Assembly (NCBI RefSeq): GCF_029318685.1
Contig: NZ_CP119677.1
Coordinates: 2,595,001 to 2,659,000, forward strand
DNA length: 64,000 nucleotides
Direction of reading: 5' to 3'
DNA from: Ruminiclostridium papyrosolvens DSM 2782
GTDB taxonomy: Bacteria > Bacillota > Clostridia > Acetivibrionales > DSM-1351
The notes beneath the pieces were generated by a model, which was not told the origin of the DNA, did not search any database, and saw only the letters and a program-made list of their open reading frames with translations. The position numbers were made by a program, and so were the translations under genes. Position 1 is the stretch's first letter. The number at the start of each line of letters is the position of its first letter. Positions 16,732-26,374 of this stretch are shown piece by piece.

Positions 16732-19700
16732 TTATAAATTGATAATATCTTTATCCAGATAGTTAACATCAATACAGTGTTCTAACATCTTTTCTATATG
16801 TATCTGTTCTAAATCAATCCATTGAAATCCCAGTTGATTAAGAATGAAATTAGTCTTCATATTATATGCAGTATACTGTTTGCTGATATTCAACTCCTTT
16901 CTTAGCAGCCCATAATTAACAAGTATACTATTTGCTTCGTTTCTGAGTTTTTTATTTTCATAGCAATTATACAAATAATCGAGAAAATCATTGGCAGAAT
17001 ATTTTTGCATTGTACATCCGCATTTAGAAAATAGTTCTGCAAGTTTATTTAGTTGAACATATTTATCATTAAAGATATGATACGTCTCATTTGTAAGATT
17101 ACTTTTGTTAAATAGTTTTATGATAGATGCGGAAACATAGTCAACAAAGGAAAAATCATACCTAATTGACATATCGGGAATAACTTTCATCTTTAAATAT
17201 GCCTTCAACACCGAGTAAAATGCATTTTCTTCAATATTCTCCTGAAATTTTCCGTTTTCAGAATCAAACACAATATTCCCAATTCTATATATATTTACTT
17301 TTAGCCCTTTTTCTCTGGCTTCTTGAATACGTTCTTCCGCTATTGCTTTTGTTTTCCCATAAAAATTCTCAATTGTATTACTGTCAGCATAGTCGTATTC
17401 ATTAAAAATAGCATCTCCTGAGTGGTTGTCGTAACTTGCAAAAACTCCAATTGTTGAAATATGATTTAAATCAATCCTTCTTTCACCCATACAGAATTCC
17501 AGTATGCGCTCAACACCTCTGACATTAATTTCATAAAAGTCGTTGTAATTTCCATAATGCTTTACATTCGCAGCAGAATTTATTACACAGTCAATATGCT
17601 CTGAAAGCTCTTTGTATAAAGTAACAGGCATTCCTAAAAAGGTCTGGGTCAAATCGCCTTGTACAATATGAAGCCTTTGCTTATTTTCTTCCATAATATC
17701 TTTTGATAAATAGTACATTGCTTTTTCTTTAAGTCTTGTTTCACATTCCTCCATTGACTGTCCGTGTACTAAGAGAAAAATTTCGCTTTCGGTCTCTTTT
17801 AATAACTGTCTCAAAATATATATTCCCAGATAACCGGTACATCCAATCAATAAAATATTTTTATATTTTTTTTCCGCCAGTACATCCAGTTGTTTATATT
17901 TTAATTTGGTTTTTTTATTATACTCAGCTCGTTTTGGAGAAGAATTAATATTGACATCTGCCGCTTTCTCCTCCATAGAGTTCAACATTTCTTTCATTAT
18001 ATTAATTTTATTTCTTAATAAATCTTTAGAATAAAATATATTTTTCGCTAATTGCTCAATGGTTCTGTAATTAAATATATCATTAATTTCCACAACAAAT
18101 TCTTTGGATAATTCAGATATAACTCTTATTATCTTAATGGAATTTCCACCTATTCTGAAGAAATCTTCATGAATGCCTACACGCTTGAGTTCTAATACTT
18201 CCTTCCAGACCTCTGCTATTTTCCTTTCTGTCTCATTACGTGGAGCCATATAATTCTTTAAGCTATTCCCGCTATTATCTATCTGCAATAATTTCTTTCT
18301 GTCAATTTTTCCATTACTGTTAAGGGGAATCCTATTGAGTTGTATAAAGTCAGACGGTATCATATATTCCGGAAGCTTTTCTTGCAGATATTGTTTCAAA
18401 TTTGGAATAACATTTTCGATGAATTTAGCCCTAACGGGATTGTTTGCATAATCTGATAATTTTCCGTAAGTTTGTACCGAATCACCTCCACAAATGCAGG
18501 TATGATATCCTTTCTGAGGGTTAAGTGCTTTTTGATAGCACACTATATCGAAATATTCATCTTTACCAACTCCCGACCAAACTGCTTCAACTGCATAACC
18601 GGGATAGTTTAATGTGTAAAATTCTTCCGGAGTACAACCTGCTTCCTCAAAATCATTCCTAAGTCGCTGCCTGAACTCCTCCATAGTTGTAACGGTGTTT
18701 TCCTCCAGCAGAGCCATTTCATTAAAAGACATCTCCAGACGTCTATTTCTTATATTACGTAATCTCAAAACTTCCGGTTTTCTCTCTTCCAAAATAATTT
18801 TTATTTCTTCTGCAGCAGTTATTTCTTTTCCCCAATCAAACATTAGTATTGCAGGATTTTTCACCTGTGTATGTATGTACAAAACAGCATCATATCTGAA
18901 TCTGTTTAATTCGTTCTCAATTGTTCCCCCTTTATGAAGAATTTCAATATGTGTAATATCCGGAATTTCCTTCATAAGAGCGTAGAAAAATTCAGGTGAA
19001 ACTAATAATTCTGTCTCGGTTAACATGCGATTTTCAATATGCTCTCTGCAAGCATCAATAGTAATGTTATTTGAAGCTTGAAATATTTCAACGGAAGTAT
19101 GAAATGCCCTCAATAGCGAAAAGTTTCTGATATCACCCAAGAATACGGCGCCTTCACCTTCAATACACCTGATAGCGTTTTTTAATACATTAACAAAATA
19201 CTCTGTATTAGAGAAATATTGAGCAACAGAATTGATAATCACTGTATCAAATTTATTCCCTGAAATTTCTTTAAAATCATGGGCACTTTTATTTAAAAGG
19301 GTTAATTTATGATGAACCTCTTTATTCTTTGCTACTTTTGCAACATATTCCAGAATTTTTGTAGATATATCCGTTCCCATATAGCTTTCACACTTATCAA
19401 TCAATCTGAATAACAGCATTCCCGTACCGCAACCGATTTCAAGTACTCTCTTAGGGTTCAATGCCTTAATTCGTCCAATAGCGGTATCTAACCATTCCCT
19501 CATTTCCAATTCTGATATCTGCTCACCGTTATAGCTACTCATCCATCCTGCAATATTAAAAGAATCCTCCATGCTCTTGGGTTCCAATAGGTTAATGCTA
19601 TTCCATACAACTTGCCAGTCCTCCAACTGTCGCTGCTCCTCTTTTTTGATTTCCTTCTCGAACTCTTTCATGTCTTCTTTCAACACCAGATATGAAGTAA

Positions 19701-22700
19701 GGCTTGAATCACCGAAGCTGTCAATTTTAGCTGTAACTACATTCTCTTTTATAGCGAAGAACTGATTTGTAACTGCTTCAATTTCTCCTAGTTCTATTCT
19801 GTGGCCTCTGATTTTTACCTGATGGTCTAATCTCCCTAAATATTCAATATTTCCATCAGAAAGCCATCTGCACAAATCACCTGTTCGATATAATCTTTCT
19901 CCTGCCACAAAAGGATTCTGCAAAAATTTAGTATTGGTTAGTTCGGGATTGTTGAGATAGCCCCTTGCTAAGCCCACTCCTGATAAGCATAATTCTCCCT
20001 CAACACCAATGGGAGTAATCTGCTTATTGAAGTCTAAAATAAATGCATTTAAATTTTGAATAGGTTTTCCGATTGGTATAAAGGTCTTATGGCAGTCATT
20101 TTCCGTAATAGAATATCTTGTAGCATATACTGTAGCTTCTGTGGGCCCATATAGATTTTCTAATTGTACATGAGGTATGATTTCAAAAAACCTTCTCACA
20201 GTATCTGTGCTAATTGCTTCTCCTGCGGAAAATACATATTTCAGGCAGCTTAATTTTTTCGCTTCATCTTTATTTATTGTTCCAAGAAATACATTCAGCA
20301 TAGAAGGAACAAAATTAATATGTGTCACGTCATTTTTAACTATTTCAGCTAAAATTTCGGAAGGATTTTTTTCATCACCTTTGTTCAATATAGCCAATCT
20401 CCCGCCACCAAAGAACCAACCGAATATTTCAGTCACCGATACATCAAAGGTGTAATTCGTTTTTAGTAAGTAGGTATCATTTTCAGAAACCGGGTATTGC
20501 TCCTGCATATAATACAGCAGATTTACAGCACTGTAGTTTTCTACTGTTACCCCTTTGGGATTACCGGTTGAGCCTGAGGTATAAATCATATAAGCCAGGT
20601 CATGAGGTCTGCTTTCTATTGCATTGACTCCTCCATTTTTGTTGTCATGGCATTTATTATCTATAGATAAATTCTCGCTATCTAAGCAATAAATAGCTAA
20701 ACTATGGTTTGATAACGTTTCACACAAAGTGTCATAATATTGTTTCGTCGTTAACAATATAGCTATATCACTGTCTTTCAAGATAAATTGGAGCCTGTCT
20801 TTAGGACATGCGGAATCAATGGGTACATATGCACATCCGGCCTTCAAAATTGATAAAATACCAAGAATCATTTCGGGGCAGCGCTCCATTAATATTCCTA
20901 TTTTCCCACCCTGCTTTGAACCACTACTCAATAACTTTTCTGCCATTACGGAAGAATAATCATGAACCTGTTTATATGTAGTCTGTTTGTCTTTATAGAC
21001 AAGTGCAGTATTATCCGGTGTCTTTTGAGCTTGTTCCACAAAGATATCTATAATGGTTTTATTTTCGGGAAAGTCTTCTTTTGTGTCATTAAATTCATTA
21101 ATCAGTTTGTCTTTTTCTTTTTCGTTCAATAGAATTATATCGGATACTTTCATATCCTCAGCTGCAAGAAGCTGTTCCACAACGGACAGCACATGTTTCG
21201 ATATACGTTGAATATACTCATGGTCGTACAGACAGGAATTATAACTAAACCGAAAAATTATGTCTTCTGCCGGTCCCACCATAATATTGAAATCATAATT
21301 TATTTGTTCGTATACATCGTTTGTGTCAAGGCTTATTTCGATTTCAGATGCAACTTTACTATGTTCTGATATATCCTGAATGGGATAGTTTTCAAAGGCA
21401 ATAATGTGGTTTAACAATTTGTCCTTTAACTCTGAATCTGTCTGTATTTCTACCAGTGGGTAATAGGAATACTTCAATGACTTTATAGCATTGTTTTGAA
21501 TATTTTCCAATAATTGCAAAACAGTCGTATTCCCTTCCGATTTTACCCTTACGGGAAGAGTATTCACAAAAAGGCCTACCATTTTCTCTATTCCTTCAAT
21601 TTCAGAAGGTCTTCCAGATACCACCGAGCCAAAAACAACATCATTTGTATTGTTATACTTTTGAAGAATAATTGCCCAGATTAAATGTATTACATTACTT
21701 AATGTTGCATGATTTTTTGAAGCAAAGTTTTTCAACTGCAACGTTAAGTCTTTGTTGATTCTGAATATGTATTCTTCTTTGCTGTATTCTCTTACTTTAC
21801 CCGTCGATTTTAAAGCCATTATACCTGTTAACTGCTCATAGCCTCCAAGATATTCTTTCCAGTAATCTCTTGCTTCATTATTATCTTGTTTGTCTATCCA
21901 ATCAACATAGTTCTTATATTCATTTATCGGAGTTAATTTCAATGGGGCACCTTTACTAAGTGTATTGTAAATGCTGAAAAACTCGTTGAATACAATTCCA
22001 AGACACCATCCATCCATTATAATGTGATGAAAACTCCAAATAATTATTTTTGTAGCTTTAGCAAAATCCAATATGGAGAGACGGATTAAATTATCATTCG
22101 ATAAGTCAAACCCACGCTCCCTATCTTTATTTTTACACTTTCTTATATATTCTGACTTTTCTTCTTCCTGCATATATGAAATATCTTTATAGTAAACTTC
22201 AGAGGTTCTGTTCTTTAAAACTAGTTGCTTTGGTTTCTTTAAATCTTTATAAACAATGGAACTTCTGAAAATGTCGTAGCGCTGCATTAAAATATCAAAG
22301 CTTTTCTCAAAATTCTTAACGTTTGCTTTTCCTGTGATTTTTACACTGAACTGTTCAAAGTAAACCGATGATTTCGTATCCTTCAGGTAATGGAATAACA
22401 TTCCCTCCTGCATGGGAGTGAGACTGTAAATACTTTTAATTTCTTCTGCCGGATAGCTCTTGCAGATTTCGTCAAAATCTTCTATTGAAACATAGGATGC
22501 CCCTACATCGTAGGGTGTATACTCTTTAATCTTTTTTTGGGCACAGTGATTGATAATAATCAGCAGATTTTCTTTAAACATTCTTGTAAAATCCAATATA
22601 CTATCTTCCTTATATTCGTTTTTATTGAAGCTTACAAGAAACTGCAATTTATCATCCATAACACTTCCGTTAATACTGATTTTTCCTAAACTTTCGCTGT

Positions 22701-25700
22701 CAGGACTTAAATAGTCACCTGCACTATATGGAGAAATACCTATAAATCCTTTATCCATGCCCCCATCAAACTGTCCCAGATAATTAAAAGTAATTTCGTT
22801 CTCGTACTCTAACTTCTCTCTTATCGTGTAGTCGGCATTATTCTTGAGTAACTGATATCCCACTCCCTTATCCGGTATGTGACGGATTGCCTCTTTCACT
22901 GTTTTAATTGCATGGGAAATATCCTCTGCTTTCTCCATATCCAATAGCAAAGGGTATTGGGAAGTAAACCAGCCCACTGTTCTGGTTACATCTATATTTT
23001 TAGCTATATTTTCTCTTCCGTGTCCCTCCATGCTAATCAAAATATGGTCAAGATTCTTCCATGCTTTAATTGAAACTCCTAATGCAGTAAGTAAAATATC
23101 ATTTGCCTCTGTGTTGTATGCTCTGTTGGTTTCCTTTAAGAAGCGATATGTGTCTTCTTTACTTAGAGAAAGCTTGCATTCCCTATTGTCTCTTATTTTT
23201 CTTGTTTGGATTTCATTGTCTACCGGTAACTTACATTGTCTTGAAACGATATTTTCCCAATATCTTCTCTGCCTTCCTGCTTCTTTTGAATTTCCGTACT
23301 CTTCTAAAGCCATTGCCCACTGGCGGTAAGAACAGGTTTTATCTGAAAATCCAAAATCCGTTCCATTTTGCAATTGTTCATATCCAGCTTTAAAATCCTC
23401 AAGAATAATTCTAAAGGAAACTGCATCCACCACTAAGTGATGTATGGCAATGATAAAATGATCCCCCTGATTGGTTTTAAACAACCCCAGTTTTACCAAA
23501 GGGCCCGTTTCAAGGTTTATTCCGGCTTGAATTTTTCCAGCTTCCTTTTCGATTACATCTTGACAACTCTCGTTATCATAAATCTCTTTTACATCAATTG
23601 AAAATAGGTTTTCACTATCAATGCTTCTGATGTACTGAAGGACTTGTCCGTCTTTTTCTGTAAATTTTGCCCGGAGTATATCGTGGTGCTTTACTATATT
23701 TTCAAAGACCTTTTTCACGATTTTTTCATCAAACCCATATGGGTTATATAAAAACATTGCCTGATTGAAATGATGACGGTTTGTAAAATTACATTCAAAA
23801 AACCATTTTTGTATAGGTGTCAACGGGGCTTCTCCCTCTGAGATTTCCTCGGCATAATTTGCATCGGAACTTTCATTTACAAAGGTCGCTGTACCTCTAA
23901 CTGTAGGATTGCTAAGTAAATCCTTGATTTCCAGTTTCATTTTATATTTATTCAGTCTGGAGGAAACCTGTATTGCCTTGATGGAATCACCGCCACAATC
24001 AAAAAAGCTGTCGTCAATTCCAACCCTTTTAACCCCCAGAACTTCCTGCCATATTTTACATAGTTTTTCTTCTATGTGATTTGTTGGAGGCTGATATTCC
24101 AGCTCACTGTCTGGACTTGTGGGAATAGGTAGCTCAAGCAAAGCTTTTCGGTCAACCTTCCCATTCTGTGTCAATGGCATGGTGTCTATTTTCACAATAT
24201 AAGAAGGTATCATATAGTCAGGCAGTTTTTCAGATAACACCTTTTTAAGCTTGGCAGGGTCTATTTCCTGAGTACCTGTATAATAAGCAATAAGATATTT
24301 ATTTTCATTACTATCTTCTTTATCTAAAACAACAACTTCTTTTATGGACTCAATCTTCTGGAATTGTATTTCTACTTCACTCAGTTCAATACGGTAACCT
24401 CTAATTTTAACCTGTTTATCCATCCTGCCCAGAAATTCGATATTTCCGTCAGGCAGCCATCTTGCAAGGTCTCCTGTCAGATATAGTTTTTCACCCGGCT
24501 GATAGGGGTTATCCACAAACTTTTCTTTCGTCAGTTCATCTTGATTCAAGTAGCCTTTTGCCAAGCTGTCTCCACTAATACAAAGCTGACCTATTGCTCT
24601 CACAGGAACTAAATTATTCCTTTTGTCTAAAATAAAGATTTTTATATTTGAAATAGGTTTTCCAATGGGTATGTTTTCGTAAGCTTTATCAACACAGAAG
24701 CTTGTGGCCACAACTGTGTTCTCGGTTGGTCCATAATTATTGACTAATTGATAATTGTTTTTTGTATAGCTCTTAATCTTATCTCCGCCAGTCAATAAAA
24801 ATCTCAAACTCTTATTTTCAAGCTTCATGAACTGTTCACATAATTGCGTCGGTAAAAAACTTATGGTAACTTTGTTTTCCTCAAAATAATCATTAAGTTT
24901 TTTAATATCTAAACGTATTTCATCACTGATAATGTGAAGTGACGCTCCTTTAATAAGGTAAGGGAATATTTCCCATACGGATGCATCAAAGCCAACCCCC
25001 GAATATTTTGTGGCTGCATCCTCTGCCTTAATCTGATAATAAGTATTATGCCAGAAACACAAATTAATCAGAGATTTATGGCTTACAATTACTCCTTTAG
25101 GATTTCCAGAAGAACCTGAGGTATAAATCACATACGCTGCATCGTCAGGAAGTAATCCGGCTTTGGGATTATGTGCTGCAACAGAATAAAGGGTCTCATC
25201 ATTCAGATTAAGCACAGTACCCTCAAACACTAAGTACTCCATATGCTTCTCTTGTGTCAGTAAGATACGGGGTTTGCTGTCCTCCAACATATATCGTATA
25301 CGTTGTGCAGGATATGAAGGGTCAATGGGCAAATAAGGGCATCCTGATTTCAGCACAGCTATTATAGCAATTATCATTTCCAAGGAATGTTCTGCTATGA
25401 TTCCTACTATCTCACCTGATTGCAGACCATTTTCTTTTAAATGTAAAGCCACCTGATTGGCCTTTTCATTTAACTCCTTGTATGTCAGAGTTCTATTTTG
25501 AAATACAACTGCAATAGCATTTGGGGATTTTTCAACTATTTCTTCAAATAGCTGCTTTACTGTTTTGTCTTTGGGATATTCTGATGTTGTTTTATTAAAT
25601 TCACAGATTAGCTGTAATCTTTCTTCTGCCGAGAGAATATCTATATCCTCAAGTCTAATATTAAAATCTTCAGTAACAGTCAGGAACACCTGCTTTAAAT

Positions 25701-26349
25701 GGTTAAAAATCTCATTTATAATGCTTTGTTCAAATAAGCGGGAATCATATTCAATTCTAACTGTTAAAGAATTTACCATACTAAATATAATCTTTACGGG
25801 GCAGTATATATTTTCTAGTAATTTAAAAGCATGAAGCTCTTCCAGTGCCACAATTATTTTATATATATTTTGCTCCGTCCCATAGCTTTTTCCCCATATA
25901 TATTCAAAGGGATAGTTTGATTTTTCATATGCTTCATGTATTGTATTTTTAACCTCTATAATCAACTCTTTAAAAGCTTTATCCTGTAATACCGTTCTTA
26001 TGGGAATAAGTTCATTTAAACTCTTTTCTTCCTCACCCTTGTACACGGGTACACCTACTAAAATATCAGCACTGTTGGTATAGCGGTTCAATATTATCTG
26101 TGTAACTGCTAACAGAATAACATAAGCCATATGATATGAATTATTACTGACTTTCATGATTGCTTGATAAACTTTATCCGGCAGTTTATACTCAGAACGG
26201 CTAATTTTGCTTGTCTTTTTATTGCTTACTGCAAAGTCAGGAAGAAATCCGCACATTTCAGTGCTTCCGGACAATTTTTTCTCCCAATATTCCTGTTCTG
26301 CTTGAAAGCTATTATTTTTTATAATAATATTTCTCGTAATCTTATCCAT
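16732..26349 (-). CDS. NRPS subunit 3: [C-lobe]-A6-T-E-C-A7(nMT)-T-reductase
   Basis: 3205 residues; modules 6 and 7 plus release. Order: a C-terminal half of a condensation domain without HHxxxDG (about 1-250); A6 (about 260-750, core TSGSSGNPKG at 413); T (FFDCGGDSIKA, 786); epimerase (IHHLVVDAVSF, 971; EGHGRE, 1110); D-L condensation (FHHIIMDGW, 1444); A7 (TSGSTGNPKG, 1926) interrupted after GRLDHQVKIRGHR (2178) by a SAM methyltransferase (LEIGCGTG, 2306) and resuming to NSNGKIDRKK (2680); T (FFRIGGNSIK, 2731); thioester reductase (LLIGCTGYLG, 2836; YGKTK, 2998). The A6 code reads DAWFLGNVVK, the known Leu code. The A7 code DVTNFALVYK is unassigned, with weak likeness to Ala codes. The inserted methyltransferase position is that of N-methylating modules. 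Reductive release should give a peptide aldehyde or alcohol. Confidence 0.9.
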   Translation of the reverse strand: MDKITRNIIIKNNSFQAEQEYWEKKLSGSTEMCGFLPDFAVSNKKTSKISRSEYKLPDKVYQAIMKVSNNSYHMAYVILLAVTQIILNRYTNSADILVGVPVYKGEEEKSLNELIPIRTVLQDKAFKELIIEVKNTIHEAYEKSNYPFEYIWGKSYGTEQNIYKIIVALEELHAFKLLENIYCPVKIIFSMVNSLTVRIEYDSRLFEQSIINEIFNHLKQVFLTVTEDFNIRLEDIDILSAEERLQLICEFNKTTSEYPKDKTVKQLFEEIVEKSPNAIAVVFQNRTLTYKELNEKANQVALHLKENGLQSGEIVGIIAEHSLEMIIAIIAVLKSGCPYLPIDPSYPAQRIRYMLEDSKPRILLTQEKHMEYLVFEGTVLNLNDETLYSVAAHNPKAGLLPDDAAYVIYTSGSSGNPKGVIVSHKSLINLCFWHNTYYQIKAEDAATKYSGVGFDASVWEIFPYLIKGASLHIISDEIRLDIKKLNDYFEENKVTISFLPTQLCEQFMKLENKSLRFLLTGGDKIKSYTKNNYQLVNNYGPTENTVVATSFCVDKAYENIPIGKPISNIKIFILDKRNNLVPVRAIGQLCISGDSLAKGYLNQDELTKEKFVDNPYQPGEKLYLTGDLARWLPDGNIEFLGRMDKQVKIRGYRIELSEVEIQFQKIESIKEVVVLDKEDSNENKYLIAYYTGTQEIDPAKLKKVLSEKLPDYMIPSYIVKIDTMPLTQNGKVDRKALLELPIPTSPDSELEYQPPTNHIEEKLCKIWQEVLGVKRVGIDDSFFDCGGDSIKAIQVSSRLNKYKMKLEIKDLLSNPTVRGTATFVNESSDANYAEEISEGEAPLTPIQKWFFECNFTNRHHFNQAMFLYNPYGFDEKIVKKVFENIVKHHDILRAKFTEKDGQVLQYIRSIDSENLFSIDVKEIYDNESCQDVIEKEAGKIQAGINLETGPLVKLGLFKTNQGDHFIIAIHHLVVDAVSFRIILEDFKAGYEQLQNGTDFGFSDKTCSYRQWAMALEEYGNSKEAGRQRRYWENIVSRQCKLPVDNEIQTRKIRDNRECKLSLSKEDTYRFLKETNRAYNTEANDILLTALGVSIKAWKNLDHILISMEGHGRENIAKNIDVTRTVGWFTSQYPLLLDMEKAEDISHAIKTVKEAIRHIPDKGVGYQLLKNNADYTIREKLEYENEITFNYLGQFDGGMDKGFIGISPYSAGDYLSPDSESLGKISINGSVMDDKLQFLVSFNKNEYKEDSILDFTRMFKENLLIIINHCAQKKIKEYTPYDVGASYVSIEDFDEICKSYPAEEIKSIYSLTPMQEGMLFHYLKDTKSSVYFEQFSVKITGKANVKNFEKSFDILMQRYDIFRSSIVYKDLKKPKQLVLKNRTSEVYYKDISYMQEEEKSEYIRKCKNKDRERGFDLSNDNLIRLSILDFAKATKIIIWSFHHIIMDGWCLGIVFNEFFSIYNTLSKGAPLKLTPINEYKNYVDWIDKQDNNEARDYWKEYLGGYEQLTGIMALKSTGKVREYSKEEYIFRINKDLTLQLKNFASKNHATLSNVIHLIWAIILQKYNNTNDVVFGSVVSGRPSEIEGIEKMVGLFVNTLPVRVKSEGNTTVLQLLENIQNNAIKSLKYSYYPLVEIQTDSELKDKLLNHIIAFENYPIQDISEHSKVASEIEISLDTNDVYEQINYDFNIMVGPAEDIIFRFSYNSCLYDHEYIQRISKHVLSVVEQLLAAEDMKVSDIILLNEKEKDKLINEFNDTKEDFPENKTIIDIFVEQAQKTPDNTALVYKDKQTTYKQVHDYSSVMAEKLLSSGSKQGGKIGILMERCPEMILGILSILKAGCAYVPIDSACPKDRLQFILKDSDIAILLTTKQYYDTLCETLSNHSLAIYCLDSENLSIDNKCHDNKNGGVNAIESRPHDLAYMIYTSGSTGNPKGVTVENYSAVNLLYYMQEQYPVSENDTYLLKTNYTFDVSVTEIFGWFFGGGRLAILNKGDEKNPSEILAEIVKNDVTHINFVPSMLNVFLGTINKDEAKKLSCLKYVFSAGEAISTDTVRRFFEIIPHVQLENLYGPTEATVYATRYSITENDCHKTFIPIGKPIQNLNAFILDFNKQITPIGVEGELCLSGVGLARGYLNNPELTNTKFLQNPFVAGERLYRTGDLCRWLSDGNIEYLGRLDHQVKIRGHRIELGEIEAVTNQFFAIKENVVTAKIDSFGDSSLTSYLVLKEDMKEFEKEIKKEEQRQLEDWQVVWNSINLLEPKSMEDSFNIAGWMSSYNGEQISELEMREWLDTAIGRIKALNPKRVLEIGCGTGMLLFRLIDKCESYMGTDISTKILEYVAKVAKNKEVHHKLTLLNKSAHDFKEISGNKFDTVIINSVAQYFSNTEYFVNVLKNAIRCIEGEGAVFLGDIRNFSLLRAFHTSVEIFQASNNITIDACREHIENRMLTETELLVSPEFFYALMKEIPDITHIEILHKGGTIENELNRFRYDAVLYIHTQVKNPAILMFDWGKEITAAEEIKIILEERKPEVLRLRNIRNRRLEMSFNEMALLEENTVTTMEEFRQRLRNDFEEAGCTPEEFYTLNYPGYAVEAVWSGVGKDEYFDIVCYQKALNPQKGYHTCICGGDSVQTYGKLSDYANNPVRAKFIENVIPNLKQYLQEKLPEYMIPSDFIQLNRIPLNSNGKIDRKKLLQIDNSGNSLKNYMAPRNETERKIAEVWKEVLELKRVGIHEDFFRIGGNSIKIIRVISELSKEFVVEINDIFNYRTIEQLAKNIFYSKDLLRNKINIMKEMLNSMEEKAADVNINSSPKRAEYNKKTKLKYKQLDVLAEKKYKNILLIGCTGYLGIYILRQLLKETESEIFLLVHGQSMEECETRLKEKAMYYLSKDIMEENKQRLHIVQGDLTQTFLGMPVTLYKELSEHIDCVINSAANVKHYGNYNDFYEINVRGVERILEFCMGERRIDLNHISTIGVFASYDNHSGDAIFNEYDYADSNTIENFYGKTKAIAEERIQEAREKGLKVNIYRIGNIVFDSENGKFQENIEENAFYSVLKAYLKMKVIPDMSIRYDFSFVDYVSASIIKLFNKSNLTNETYHIFNDKYVQLNKLAELFSKCGCTMQKYSANDFLDYLYNCYENKKLRNEANSILVNYGLLRKELNISKQYTAYNMKTNFILNQLGFQWIDLEQIHIEKMLEHCIDVNYLDKDIINL

Positions 26350-26374
26350 TCTAAGTACTTCCCCCTAATCTCAG

